DNA from: Thermosphaera aggregans
Lineage (GTDB): Archaea; Thermoproteota; Thermoprotei_A; Sulfolobales; Desulfurococcaceae
Length of the DNA: 64,000 nt
Direction: 5' to 3'
NCBI RefSeq assembly: GCF_014962245.1
Contig: NZ_CP063144.1
Span: 300,582 to 364,581 of the forward strand
Below are positions 1 to 8,182 of this stretch, piece after piece (position 1 is the first letter of the stretch; every line of letters begins with the position of its first letter). The notes under the pieces were generated by a model. The model made no database searches and was not told the origin of the DNA. It saw nothing but the letters and a program-made list of their open reading frames with translations. A program made the translations under genes and the position numbers.

Positions 1-1
1 A

Positions 2-325
2 GAGGTCTACCTGGTTAAGAAGAACAGTAGGGTTGACAACACTGTTCTCAGAAACAGCGTGGGGGACAGGCTTGACAAGATGTTTTCAAGAGAGGTTAGA
101 GGATTCTACGACTACATAGTATTCTACAGTGATGAATCCCTCTACGACAAGGTAGCCGGGGCTGTAGCGAGCTCTAACCTGCCTGTAACCATGATCGCCA
201 CTTACCCGGGACAGAACATTGTCTCCGCCGCATACGACCTATCCCTGAGCACTCTCAGCGAGTTCCTGGCTTTTCATGAAAGGCTTGTCAAGGAGCTAAC
301 CGTCCCCAGGGCTGTAAGGAAGTAG
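2..325 (+). CDS. C-terminal part of an unrecognised protein
   Basis: The reading frame is open from base 2 and ends at TAA-free codons up to TAG at 323-325, so the gene starts before the window. An internal GTG at 59 could be mistaken for the start, but the frame continues upstream of it. The visible part is about 107 residues, mixed alpha/beta in character, with no motif that I recognise. The next gene has its own TATA-like box (about 337-346), so this gene probably ends a separate transcript. Function unknown. Confidence 0.6.
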   Translation, partial: EVYLVKKNSRVDNTVLRNSVGDRLDKMFSREVRGFYDYIVFYSDESLYDKVAGAVASSNLPVTMIATYPGQNIVSAAYDLSLSTLSEFLAFHERLVKELTVPRAVRK

Positions 326-395
326 CTTCCCCACTGCTTTAAATATCCAGTCTCCAATAAAGTATTCATGTGGCTTCCTCGAGGAGTGTTGACTC

Positions 396-1355
396 ATGAA
401 GGCAGTATATATGTTTGAACCCCCTAGGAACGGCCTCGAAATCCTTGAAAAAGAAGGCATCCCCTACTCATACTACCCTGGGAGGCAGGCGCCCCCGGAG
501 TGGCTTGAGAAGGAGCTGAGGGATGCAGTAGTCCTGGTGGCAGCCCCGTGGAACACTGTGCCCAGGGACTTGATCGAGAAGGCTGAGATGCTGAGGCTGA
601 TCATGGTTCAGGGCTCAGGGCTCGACAAGGTTGACATAGAGGCTGCCACGCAGCGAGGGGTATGCGTAGCCAACGCCCCGGACTACATAGCGGAGACTGT
701 TGCAGACCATATCATGGCTCTAATACTTGCACACTACAGGAACATTGTCAGAGGCGACAGGTATGTTAGAGAAGGGAAGTGGACTGCCGGGACCCCTCAG
801 ACACTGATTGGGAGAACGCTGAGCGGTAAGCAGGTTGGAATAGTGGGGATGGGGAGGATAGGGGCCTCGCTGGCCAGGAGGCTCAAGCCCTTCGGGGCGA
901 GAATAGTCTACTGGGATAGGAGGGCTAAGCCCGAGATAGAGCACGCGCTCGAGGCTCAGAGAATGGATCTAGACCAGCTTGTCGAGACCAGCGACGTGGT
1001 GGCAATAACCGTTGCGCTGACCCCTGAGACAAGGAGGCTGATAAACAGGGACAGGGTATTCAGGATGAAGAAAGGAGCCCTGCTTGTCAACACTGCGAGA
1101 GGGCCTATAGTTGATGAGAAAGCTCTTGCGGAAAGGCTTGCTCAGGGAGAGATCTACGCGGCCCTCGACGTCTTCGAGACGGAGCCCCTCCCGCAGGACA
1201 GCCCGCTGCCTAGGCTTGAAAACACCGTACTAACCCCTCACCTTGGAGGATTCTCCTGGGAGGCCTTGGCGGAGACGGCGAGGTTTGTTGCCGAATCAGT
1301 TGCCGGGTTCATCAAGCAGGGCAGGCTTCCTGACACTGTTGTGAACAAGTGCTGA
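396..1355 (+). CDS. D-2-hydroxyacid dehydrogenase (phosphoglycerate dehydrogenase-like)
   Basis: NAD-dependent oxidoreductase of the D-isomer-specific 2-hydroxyacid dehydrogenase family. The Rossmann dinucleotide site reads VGIVGMGRIG (about residues 149-158). The catalytic triad is visible as Arg in NTARGP, Glu in ETEPLP and His in TPHLGG. At 319 residues it has the short form without an ACT regulatory domain, so glyoxylate/hydroxypyruvate or 3-phosphoglycerate are all possible substrates and I do not choose between them. The start ATG at 396 follows a GAGGAG ribosome site near 381 and a TTTAAATAT box near 338-346, which suggests its own promoter. Confidence 0.88.
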   Translation: MKAVYMFEPPRNGLEILEKEGIPYSYYPGRQAPPEWLEKELRDAVVLVAAPWNTVPRDLIEKAEMLRLIMVQGSGLDKVDIEAATQRGVCVANAPDYIAETVADHIMALILAHYRNIVRGDRYVREGKWTAGTPQTLIGRTLSGKQVGIVGMGRIGASLARRLKPFGARIVYWDRRAKPEIEHALEAQRMDLDQLVETSDVVAITVALTPETRRLINRDRVFRMKKGALLVNTARGPIVDEKALAERLAQGEIYAALDVFETEPLPQDSPLPRLENTVLTPHLGGFSWEALAETARFVAESVAGFIKQGRLPDTVVNKC

Positions 1356-1447
1356 TCAAGCTGGCCCGGGAAAACTTTCACCCTCCCCCGAGCCCTCCGT
1401 GTTTTTAAATTTTTACACGTTGAACTCTTTCAAGCATTTCCTCAAGA

Positions 1448-1864
1448 ATGGTGTCAGGCGTGAAGGCTGTGTCCGGCCTGGTTGCAACAGCTCTGCTGCT
1501 CGCGTTAACGATCGCTGGGGGAGTCCTACTCTACAACTACGTCTACGGCTACCTAGCCGGGGGCGGTAGTAGCGGAGGGGTTGAAGCAGTGTACGTAGCC
1601 CTCTACGACTATGGCTCTGTGAAAGAGCTGTACGCGGAGGTTTTGAACACCGGGTTGAAGACTGTCAGGGTTGAGAAGGTTGTTCTCATTCAGAACGGGA
1701 AACCCATTAACGAAACAAATATCAGTGGAGTCAGCATTCCAGCTGGCGGTAAGGTAGCCATAGTAGTTAGCAACATAACCGCTAACATAAATGCTTCACA
1801 ACCCCTCTACCTTAGAATATACTACGACGGGCAGCCGTCGAAGCTGTTCGAAGTATTCAAGTAG
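1448..1864 (+). CDS. Type IV pilin-like protein
   Basis: Secreted filament subunit candidate of 138 residues. The N-terminus has a short polar lead (MVSGVKAVSG) followed by a long hydrophobic stretch (LVATALLLALTIAGG), the pattern of archaeal class III signal peptides cut by a PibD-type peptidase. The rest is a Thr/Asn/Val-rich beta domain of the kind seen in archaeal pilins. It lies directly upstream of a secretion ATPase and a TadC-like membrane protein on the same strand, and this context is the main reason for calling it a pilin. The peptidase is not in the window. An adhesion pilus is more likely than an archaellum, because no other archaellum genes are nearby. Confidence 0.75.
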   Translation: MVSGVKAVSGLVATALLLALTIAGGVLLYNYVYGYLAGGGSSGGVEAVYVALYDYGSVKELYAEVLNTGLKTVRVEKVVLIQNGKPINETNISGVSIPAGGKVAIVVSNITANINASQPLYLRIYYDGQPSKLFEVFK

Positions 1865-1882
1865 CCTCGCAGCGGGGCAGGC

Positions 1883-3355
1883 TTGCACATGCTTCAAAGG
1901 TTTTTTCAAAACCTTAAAACCATCCTTCCAACCTCCTTCCCCACCCCAGCGGGAAAAGGAGGGCTTGCAGACGCTTCCCTCAGGGTTGTGAAGAGGATTG
2001 TAGAGGAGTATTTAACAGGCTACTCTCTCGAGGAGGGTGTTGAAGGCTTAATCCTGGAGGAGTACGAGCTCCCCTTCAACATTAAGGCAAGGATTGTCAG
2101 GAACGGTGGCTTGCTGAAGTATGTTGTCGAGGAGCCGCCTATAACCCCTGCTGTTATTGAACAAGTATCCAGGCTAGTGCTCAGCGTTGAAGCAGGCTTC
2201 AAGGATGCAGGGCTTCCCGGAGCGGAGGTGGTTTACAACTACTCGAAGATCGCCAGCGGCTACGGCCCCTTATACCCTTTCACAATGGATGAGAGCGTTG
2301 AGGAGGTCAGCTTAGACAGGAAGACCGGGAGGATCCACGTCATCCACTCCAAGTACAGCTGGTACGGGTGGCTCCCCTCCAACATCACCGTGAGCAGCAG
2401 CCTCGTCGACAAGCTGGTCCTCTCTCTCGCGAGGAGATCGGGGAGGCATATATCCCTGCACAACCCAATAGCGGAGGGTTTGACAAGGGAGGGTTTAAGG
2501 GTTAGCCTAACCTTCGGCGACGAGGTCTCGAGGAGCGGTAGTAGCATAGTGGTTAGGAGGAGGCCCGGAGCCCCTGTAACCATCACCAGGCTGATAGCGG
2601 AGGGTGTTTTAAACACGGCTGTTGCAGCATACCTCTGGCTCATCCTCGAGTCGAAGGGCTGGGTGATCGTGGCTGGGAGTGTTGGAGCCGGGAAGACAAC
2701 CCTCCTCCAGGCACTGCTAACCCTCGTACCTCCTTCAAGAAGGGTTGTCACCATCGAGGACACCCCGGAGCTGAGCGGTTCTACAGGCCTCTGGGACCCG
2801 CTTGTTGAGAGGCATTTAGCCGGTAAGCAGGGAGCCAGCATAACCTCCTACGACCTGTTAAGGTTCGCGCTCAGGAGGAGGCCTGACTACATAGTTGTCG
2901 GCGAGGTGAGAGGGGTTGAAGCCAGGTTGCTCGTCCAGGCATCCAGGCTCGGCCATGGAGTGTTAACAACCATTCACGCCGACAACCCGAGGTCTGTCGT
3001 GGAGAGGCTGACAGCACCCCCTATATCCATACCGCGTAGCCTTCTCAGGAATATTTCAGCAATAGTGATGGTTTCCAACAACCAGGGGGTTAGAAGGGTT
3101 TCAGCCTTGTGCGAGCTCGGGGAGGGATCGGAGATCCGTGAGCTCTGCTCTACACCAGGGTCCTGCGGGTCTTTAACACCCAGGGTTTTAGCACACCTAT
3201 CCGAGAGGCTTCAGGGATACGGCGATAAGGAGAGGGTTCTACGGGTGCTTGAGGAGAAGGCTTCCTTCCTGGAGGATTGTGTCTCCAAGCAGGTTTTCCA
3301 CCACTCAAAGCTATCCGAGAAGCTCCTGGAGCACTATCTCGCGTGGAAGGCTTGA
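1883..3355 (+). CDS. Type II/IV secretion system ATPase (TadA/GspE family), pilus assembly
   Basis: Cytoplasmic hexameric ATPase that would power pilus assembly. The N-terminal part (about residues 30-240) is the usual Tad/VirB11-like domain. Walker A reads GSVGAGKTTLL (about residue 266), followed by the Asp box EDTPEL, a Walker B-like DYIVVGEVRG and the His box HGVLTTIHADNP. The listed start is TTG 1883; ATG 1889 two codons later is equally possible. The C-terminus contains several Cys residues (CELG, ELCSTPGSCG), which is not standard for the family. It overlaps the reading frame of the TadC-like gene downstream. Confidence 0.9.
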   Translation: MHMLQRFFQNLKTILPTSFPTPAGKGGLADASLRVVKRIVEEYLTGYSLEEGVEGLILEEYELPFNIKARIVRNGGLLKYVVEEPPITPAVIEQVSRLVLSVEAGFKDAGLPGAEVVYNYSKIASGYGPLYPFTMDESVEEVSLDRKTGRIHVIHSKYSWYGWLPSNITVSSSLVDKLVLSLARRSGRHISLHNPIAEGLTREGLRVSLTFGDEVSRSGSSIVVRRRPGAPVTITRLIAEGVLNTAVAAYLWLILESKGWVIVAGSVGAGKTTLLQALLTLVPPSRRVVTIEDTPELSGSTGLWDPLVERHLAGKQGASITSYDLLRFALRRRPDYIVVGEVRGVEARLLVQASRLGHGVLTTIHADNPRSVVERLTAPPISIPRSLLRNISAIVMVSNNQGVRRVSALCELGEGSEIRELCSTPGSCGSLTPRVLAHLSERLQGYGDKERVLRVLEEKASFLEDCVSKQVFHHSKLSEKLLEHYLAWKA

Positions 3356-3369
3356 GGAGGGCGTGGTGT

Positions 3370-4632
3370 TTGGAGAAGTCGCTGAGCAGGATCAGTGCTA
3401 GAGGCTTGGAGGAGGGCTTTCTCGACTTCCTGACAACACTGGCCTCCTTCGAGTCCACGGGCCTCAGGATCATGGACTTGTTCGAGCACTCGGCTAGTAG
3501 AAGAATCCGCGTCCCAGGAGACTACGCATCCCTTGCCAGGCTCTACGTGTTCCTGGAGAAGGCTTCGGGAGACCCTTACACCTCGCTCAGAAGCCTCGCC
3601 GAGCTCACTCCTTCCCCAACAGTGTCAAGGCTTCTCAGGGAGTACGGGGAGGTTTTAGTGTCAACAGGGGGGACCATGAGCCTTGTAGAGAAGTATCTTA
3701 GCGAGGAGCTGGAGAAGCACTGGGCAAGGGTTTCAAGCCTTTTCACACATATCGATGCTTTCTACGAAGGCTTCCTCATAATCGTCCTAACCCTTACAGT
3801 TTTCACGCTTCTCCCAGGGGTTTCCCTGAACCCTGCAGTATCTGTTGCCGCAACCGTCTTCACAAGCGTTGCAGGATACTTGATTGCTAGAAGGGTTTCC
3901 GAAACCATCCTATCCCCTGAACCGCCATACATGGCTGCGGCCGACCTTGCAGTGGTAGCAACAGCCCTCCTCGCCCTCACAGGGCTTCAAGGCCTCGTGC
4001 TTCACACTGCTCTCGCCTTAACACTCCACGCTTTCTTGAGGGAGAGGGTTAGGGCTTCCCAAGGAGTTGAGGCTGAGGCCGTCCTCCTAGCCGAGGAGGC
4101 TGTTTCAGGCCTCGCCCTAGGGGTCCCGGTTGACGCATCCCTTACAGCGGGCTTCTACTCGTCGAGAAACCTGGTTCACAAGCTCCTTGGGATTGCAATG
4201 CTGAACGGGTTCAACGCTTCAACCATGGCTGACACACTGCCCCTCCCGCCGCTGGCTAGGAGGCTCATAACCCTGCTGTCAACCCCTCTGGAGTACAGCG
4301 GGTTCCCGAGGGCGCTTGCCTCCACCGTCTCCAGGTTTTCAAGACACATTGCCCAGTCGAGGAAGTGGTGTGGGGAGAGGTCGAGGCTCTACCTGTTCTA
4401 CGCGGTTTTCACAGGGCTCCTCCTATCCTTCATGGCCTACATGCTGAAAGGGTTCACGGGCCCGCCATGCCAGCCGCCCGGTGCCGTGGCGCCGCTGGTA
4501 TACTCGAGCATTGTGGGGTCGGTGGCCGTTGCCTCAGCCTCAGGCGGGGGTTTAATGGTTTCATCCGTGAAGAAAACAGGATTGGCTTTAACCCTGGGCT
4601 GGCTTGCCTACTTATCCCTGACTATCCTTTAA
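3370..4632 (+). CDS. TadC/GspF-like pilus platform membrane protein
   Basis: Integral membrane protein expected to anchor the pilus ATPase. It has two cytoplasmic helical regions, each followed by a group of hydrophobic segments (for example FLIIVLTLTVFTLLPGVSL and a C-terminal pair ending in LAYLSLTIL), as in archaeal TadC/FlaJ proteins. The frame is open from TTG 3277, but that would overlap the ATPase by 79 bases. I prefer TTG 3370, which has a GAGGAGG ribosome site at 3354-3360; TTG 3352, overlapping the ATPase stop, is another option. The 3' end overlaps the convergent rtcB by 11 bases. Confidence 0.8.
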   Translation: MEKSLSRISARGLEEGFLDFLTTLASFESTGLRIMDLFEHSASRRIRVPGDYASLARLYVFLEKASGDPYTSLRSLAELTPSPTVSRLLREYGEVLVSTGGTMSLVEKYLSEELEKHWARVSSLFTHIDAFYEGFLIIVLTLTVFTLLPGVSLNPAVSVAATVFTSVAGYLIARRVSETILSPEPPYMAAADLAVVATALLALTGLQGLVLHTALALTLHAFLRERVRASQGVEAEAVLLAEEAVSGLALGVPVDASLTAGFYSSRNLVHKLLGIAMLNGFNASTMADTLPLPPLARRLITLLSTPLEYSGFPRALASTVSRFSRHIAQSRKWCGERSRLYLFYAVFTGLLLSFMAYMLKGFTGPPCQPPGAVAPLVYSSIVGSVAVASASGGGLMVSSVKKTGLALTLGWLAYLSLTIL

Positions 4633-6085
4633 CAACTCCTATTGGGCGCATCCTTACAACCATTCTAGCAATCCCTACCTTGTGCGCTGTCAACACCACC
4701 TTGTCCACGTCCTTGTAGGCTCCGGGGGCTTCCTCACTGATCACTCTTTTAGTCGCAGCCCTCAGCACAACACCCTTCCTCGCAAGCTCCTCGGTTATTT
4801 TCTCAGGGCTGTAGGATCTTATCGCCTCACCCCTGCTCAGCCACCTGCCCGCTCCGTGCGGGGCGCTGAACCATGTCCTCGCCCCCTGGGCTGTCCCAAC
4901 CAGTATGTAGCTGGCCGTGCCCATGCTACCAGGTATTAATACGGGCTGGCCTATGCTCCTGTAGTCCGCGGGTATGTCGGGGTGTCCCGGCGGGAAGGCC
5001 CTCGTGGCCCCCTTCCTGTGGACTACAACCCTGTACTTCTCCCCGTTGACCACGTGCTCCTCCTTCTTAGCTATATTGTGGGCTACGTCGTATATTATTT
5101 CGAGACCCAGCTCCTCCGGGGGCTTCTTGAAAACCTGCTTGAAGCTCTCCCTAACCCAGTGGGTTATGATCTGCCTGTTAGTCCAGGCGAAGTTCGCGGC
5201 CGCGGCCATAGCTTTGAAGTAGTCCTGGCCCTCGGGCGAGTTGAAGGGTACTGCGGCAAGCTCCCTGTCAGGGACCTGTATCCCGTACTTCCTCATAGCC
5301 CTCTCCATGGTTACCAGGTAGTCGCTCGCAACCTGGTGGCCCAGCCCCCTGCTCCCGGTGTGGATCATGAGGGTTACCTGCCCCACCCGGGTTATACCCA
5401 GGGTTTTAGCAGCCTCGGGGTCGTAGATCTCGTCAACCACCTGTATTTCGAGGAAGTGGTTTCCAGCTCCGAGTGTTCCAAGCTGCTCATGCCCCCTCTG
5501 CTTAGCAACCCTGCTGACCTTGCTCGCGTCGGCATCCCTCATGCTCCCTCTTTCCTCAATATGCTCCATATCCCTTTCCCATCCGAACCCGTGCTCCACC
5601 GCCCATTTAACACCGTGGTTTAAAACCTCGTCCAGGTCGCTCACGCTAAGCCTTAAATGCCCTGTTGAGCCAACACCGCTTGGCACGTTCCTGAACAACG
5701 CCTCCACAATCTCTTTAAGCCTCGGCCTCACATCCTCCTCATCCATCTCAGTCCTCAACACCCTGACCCCGCAGTTTATATCGTAGCCTACTCCACCAGG
5801 GCTTATCACACCCTCCTCCATGTCGAACCCCGCCACGCCGCCTATTGGGAACCCGTAGCCCTGGTGCCCGTCAGGCATCACGTAAGACTTCAGCCTGATC
5901 CCGGGGAGGCATGCCACGTTAGCAGCCTGCTCCAGGGTTAAATCCTCATGCATCTTCTTAATCAAGTACTCGTCAGCGAACACCAAGGCATCGGTGAGCA
6001 TGCACGGCTTAGCTCCTCTAGGGATAACCCATTCATAATCCCCTATCTTCTCAACTCTAACACTAACCATAGGAAACGCCTCCAC
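4622..6085 (-). CDS. rtcB: RtcB tRNA-splicing RNA ligase
   Basis: GTP-dependent, Mn2+-requiring ligase that joins 2',3'-cyclic phosphate and 5'-OH ends, as in exon ligation of archaeal tRNAs after endonuclease cleavage. At 487 residues it has full length. Diagnostic parts are visible: the metal site Cys in YDINCGVRV, LGAGNHFLEIQ, MIHTGSRGLGHQV, and the guanylylated-His region GSMGTASYI...APHGAGRW near residues 385-410. No intein is present. The start may be ATG 6085 or 6070. A perfect inverted repeat lies between the TATA box and the start (see 6091-6108). The window contains two intron-bearing transcripts that could be substrates. Confidence 0.95.
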   Translation of the reverse strand: MEAFPMVSVRVEKIGDYEWVIPRGAKPCMLTDALVFADEYLIKKMHEDLTLEQAANVACLPGIRLKSYVMPDGHQGYGFPIGGVAGFDMEEGVISPGGVGYDINCGVRVLRTEMDEEDVRPRLKEIVEALFRNVPSGVGSTGHLRLSVSDLDEVLNHGVKWAVEHGFGWERDMEHIEERGSMRDADASKVSRVAKQRGHEQLGTLGAGNHFLEIQVVDEIYDPEAAKTLGITRVGQVTLMIHTGSRGLGHQVASDYLVTMERAMRKYGIQVPDRELAAVPFNSPEGQDYFKAMAAAANFAWTNRQIITHWVRESFKQVFKKPPEELGLEIIYDVAHNIAKKEEHVVNGEKYRVVVHRKGATRAFPPGHPDIPADYRSIGQPVLIPGSMGTASYILVGTAQGARTWFSAPHGAGRWLSRGEAIRSYSPEKITEELARKGVVLRAATKRVISEEAPGAYKDVDKVVLTAHKVGIARMVVRMRPIGVVKG

Positions 6086-6090
6086 GCGTG

Positions 6091-6108
6091 AATCCTAATC
6101 ATAGGATT
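6091..6108. promoter_or_regulatory. Inverted repeat at the rtcB transcription start
   Basis: AATCCTA and TAGGATT form a perfect 7-bp inverted repeat around ATCA. A TATA box (TTTATAA on the minus strand, 6121-6127) lies about 25 bases upstream, so the repeat covers the expected transcription start of rtcB. This is a typical place for a repressor operator. The regulator is unknown. Confidence 0.5.
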
Positions 6109-6159
6109 AACTACACCGGCTTATAAACAAAGACACCCAAGCCCCCACCGCCCTTGCCC

Positions 6160-6290
6160 CGCAGAAACCGTCCGGAAAATCGACCGCGAGAAGGGCTCCC
6201 GCCATGGACTAGAACCCCCCGGTTCCAGCAGGGCGTCGCGGACGGCTTGTCAACGGGGAGCCCTGGTTTTCCGGAAAACCCGTAGAAAAC
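6160..6290. ncRNA. Hairpin-rich non-coding region, candidate structured RNA
   Basis: Nested complementary segments are visible: TCCGGAAAA (6171-6179) with TTTTCCGGA (6267-6275); AGGGCTCCC (6192-6200) with GGGAGCCCT (6256-6264); CCGTCCG (6168-6174) with CGGACGG (6239-6245); and a small hairpin GAACC-CCCC-GGTTC (6212-6225). The 16-base palindrome at 6265-6280 overlaps the first stem. The first two stems and the hairpin can coexist as one folded unit of about 100 bases. No convincing protein is encoded here. Strand and function are unknown; it does not match SRP RNA or RNase P RNA by eye. Confidence 0.35.
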
Positions 6291-6322
6291 CCCATAACCC
6301 CACTCAATCAAAACAATGACCA

Positions 6323-6464
6323 GAAGCAATCAAAAAAGACTGAAAGGATCGTATCTTCAATATTCTATTAATATGAGAATTGAAGCAATCATAAGAGACT
6401 GAAAGATCTGTCTTGTTGATTAGCGTGTCCCATCTTCTTCGAAGCCATAAAAATAGATTGAAAG
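6323..6464 (+). CRISPR. Relic CRISPR-like array, three repeats and two spacers
   Basis: Three related 24-base repeats lie at 6323-6346, 6382-6405 and 6441-6464, separated by two unrelated segments of exactly 35 bases, so the period is 59 both times. Repeats 1 and 2 begin GAAGCAATCA and end GACTGAAAG; repeat 3 begins GAAGCCATAA and ends GATTGAAAG. The 24-base length, the 35-base spacers and the GAAAG end are usual for crenarchaeal CRISPR arrays. The repeats have diverged from each other and no cas gene is in the window, so this is most likely an inactive remnant. Confidence 0.6.
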
Positions 6465-6493
6465 ATAAATACTTCCTCTACCTCCAGTAATTA

Positions 6494-7786
6494 TTGGGCG
6501 GGTTGTCCGTGCAGAGGAAGGATTTACTCTTAATCATAGTGGTCTTAGTTATAGTGAGTGTTATTACACCCGTGCTGATCTTAACCATGGGTTTCACGCC
6601 CAGTGGAAGTGCTGGTGGTTCCCCATCAACAACGACTAGTACACCCTACACTGAGACCGAGACTGGGACAGTGACCATCAGTCCCGTGAACGAGGATGGC
6701 TTTGGTATTGTTTATGCGTATGTTGAAAATGTGGATTGGTATGAGTATAATTGGATTGAGTATAATTGGATCTTTGCGATGGTGATTGAAAACAAGTATA
6801 AGGATGTTGAAATTGAGAGTGTAACTGTGAACGGGAAACAACCTTTCTCCGTATCTTTCAATGGAACCAATATGGATGTATTTGTGATACCTGCTGGTTC
6901 AAAGATAGGTGTGGTAATTAAAGCTTTGATAATGAATGTTACAGAGGGAGATCATGTTAATGTTGTGTTTCATTTTGCTGATGGAAGAAAATATGAGAAA
7001 ACTTTTCCACTAATATCTGGATACTTTGAAACAACAGGATTGGTTGAACCCATGTTTGAAGTGAGAGTGGAAGATGTTAAACTCGTTGAAGATCCCTCGT
7101 GGAATTATCTCAGATATACTTTCACTGTGGAGAATAAAGGAGTTGTTCCTCTCGTTATAACAAAATTTGCCAGTCCTGAAATGTGGTTCATTTCTATATC
7201 ACGTAAAACAGACCCCAATGGCTTGATATGGGAGAGTTGTAGCCTCTCAGATGAGACGAGACCATGGAGTCCAATAGTTATTCTCCCAGGAGAATCAACA
7301 CGCATCGCTCTCAATCTTTCATCATCCAACTTGTTTGAAACTACCGTTGTGAAATTTATGATAAATGACAATATGTATGAAACCTTTGTCCCCAATCCAG
7401 AGGCTCGGTTCACAAAAACCACGAAGCCTTTAGTTAAATTATACAACTACTTTGTTGAAAAAACAGAAGATGGATGGAATATCACTCTTATCGTAGCCAA
7501 TATTGCGGATAGTTACATGCCTTTAAACTTTATCCGAGTTGAAGTGTGGAATGATAACAACACTTTGAAGTATGTGGGAGCAATATGGGTTGATCAATCA
7601 ACGATAAGAAGGAGTGGAGATATAACCGTGTCACCGTTTCCAACACGTCCAGGAGAATATGCAATAGTGGAGTTGAAACTTGGAAATGAGTTCCTTCCTG
7701 GCGATCATGTCAAATTTAAATTTGGGAGTATAAGTTATAACAGTGGAGACGTCACCATAATCTTTGAATACGAAATAACCCTCTAA
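6494..7786 (+). CDS. Unrecognised membrane-anchored surface protein
   Basis: A 430-residue protein with one N-terminal membrane segment (about residues 11-33, LLLIIVVLVIVSVITPVLIL) followed by a Ser/Thr-rich linker and three beta-rich regions (roughly 50-165, 175-300 and 310-430). The regions contain repeated phrases about polar strands and potential N-glycosylation sites (FNGTN, LNLSSS, WNITL), so the bulk is probably outside the cell. The base composition is visibly richer in A+T than that of the neighbours. It sits between two sets of CRISPR-like repeat relics. Starts TTG 6494, TTG 6503 and GTG 6509 are all possible. Function unknown; it may be a pilin-like or S-layer-associated protein. 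Confidence 0.75.
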   Translation: MGGLSVQRKDLLLIIVVLVIVSVITPVLILTMGFTPSGSAGGSPSTTTSTPYTETETGTVTISPVNEDGFGIVYAYVENVDWYEYNWIEYNWIFAMVIENKYKDVEIESVTVNGKQPFSVSFNGTNMDVFVIPAGSKIGVVIKALIMNVTEGDHVNVVFHFADGRKYEKTFPLISGYFETTGLVEPMFEVRVEDVKLVEDPSWNYLRYTFTVENKGVVPLVITKFASPEMWFISISRKTDPNGLIWESCSLSDETRPWSPIVILPGESTRIALNLSSSNLFETTVVKFMINDNMYETFVPNPEARFTKTTKPLVKLYNYFVEKTEDGWNITLIVANIADSYMPLNFIRVEVWNDNNTLKYVGAIWVDQSTIRRSGDITVSPFPTRPGEYAIVELKLGNEFLPGDHVKFKFGSISYNSGDVTIIFEYEITL

Positions 7787-7886
7787 TCTGAGGCTTAATC
7801 CTTTTCTCATCACGCCCTTCTTCCTGTGATGGCTAGTGTTAGGATGTATTGGTTGTTGGGTTTTTACGATGTAGAGATCGACGACA

Positions 7887-8094
7887 GACTCGCTGGAGAA
7901 GACTATTAGATAGCGATCTTTGCTATTATGAGTTCAATTATTCTATTGAAGCAATTAGAAAAGACTTAGATGAAATAGGAAAAACAAAATTTCTCATAAA
8001 CATGGGTTGAAAATGGTTGGAAAAACCTAGAGACGGGGATCTACTCTGTATGTTCCATAGAGTTTGAAGCAGTTATAGAAGAAAGGACTGGGAG
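7887..8094 (+). repeat. Decayed copies of the CRISPR-like repeat
   Basis: The clearest copy (7948-7971) begins GAAGCAATTAGAAAAGACT and matches repeat 1 of the upstream array at 19 of 24 positions. Weaker copies begin near 7887, 8009 and 8066, giving distances of 61, 61 and 57 bases, close to the 59-base period upstream. The copy at 8066 carries a few extra bases. The remaining intergenic sequence (7787-8182) shows no gene; it ends with the mre11 promoter. Confidence 0.45.
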
Positions 8095-8151
8095 AGGAAG
8101 GGTTTATGGATAGGGGTTTTTGGCTGGAGGGTTTGTTTTTATCAGAACCTC

Positions 8152-8158
8152 TTTATAA
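8152..8158 (+). promoter_or_regulatory. TATA box of the mre11 operon
   Basis: TTTATAA is centred about 28 bases before ATG 8183, with no Shine-Dalgarno sequence in between. This spacing predicts a leaderless or nearly leaderless transcript for mre11 and supports ATG 8183 as the start rather than the upstream TTG 8177. Confidence 0.6.
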
Positions 8159-8182
8159 CTTATTAGTAATTAGGGATTGGAA

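Noticed and set aside
6111-6329. Minus-strand frame of 72 codons
   Set aside because: It lies in the hairpin-rich region and its Gly/Arg/Pro composition follows from GC-rich palindromes rather than coding.
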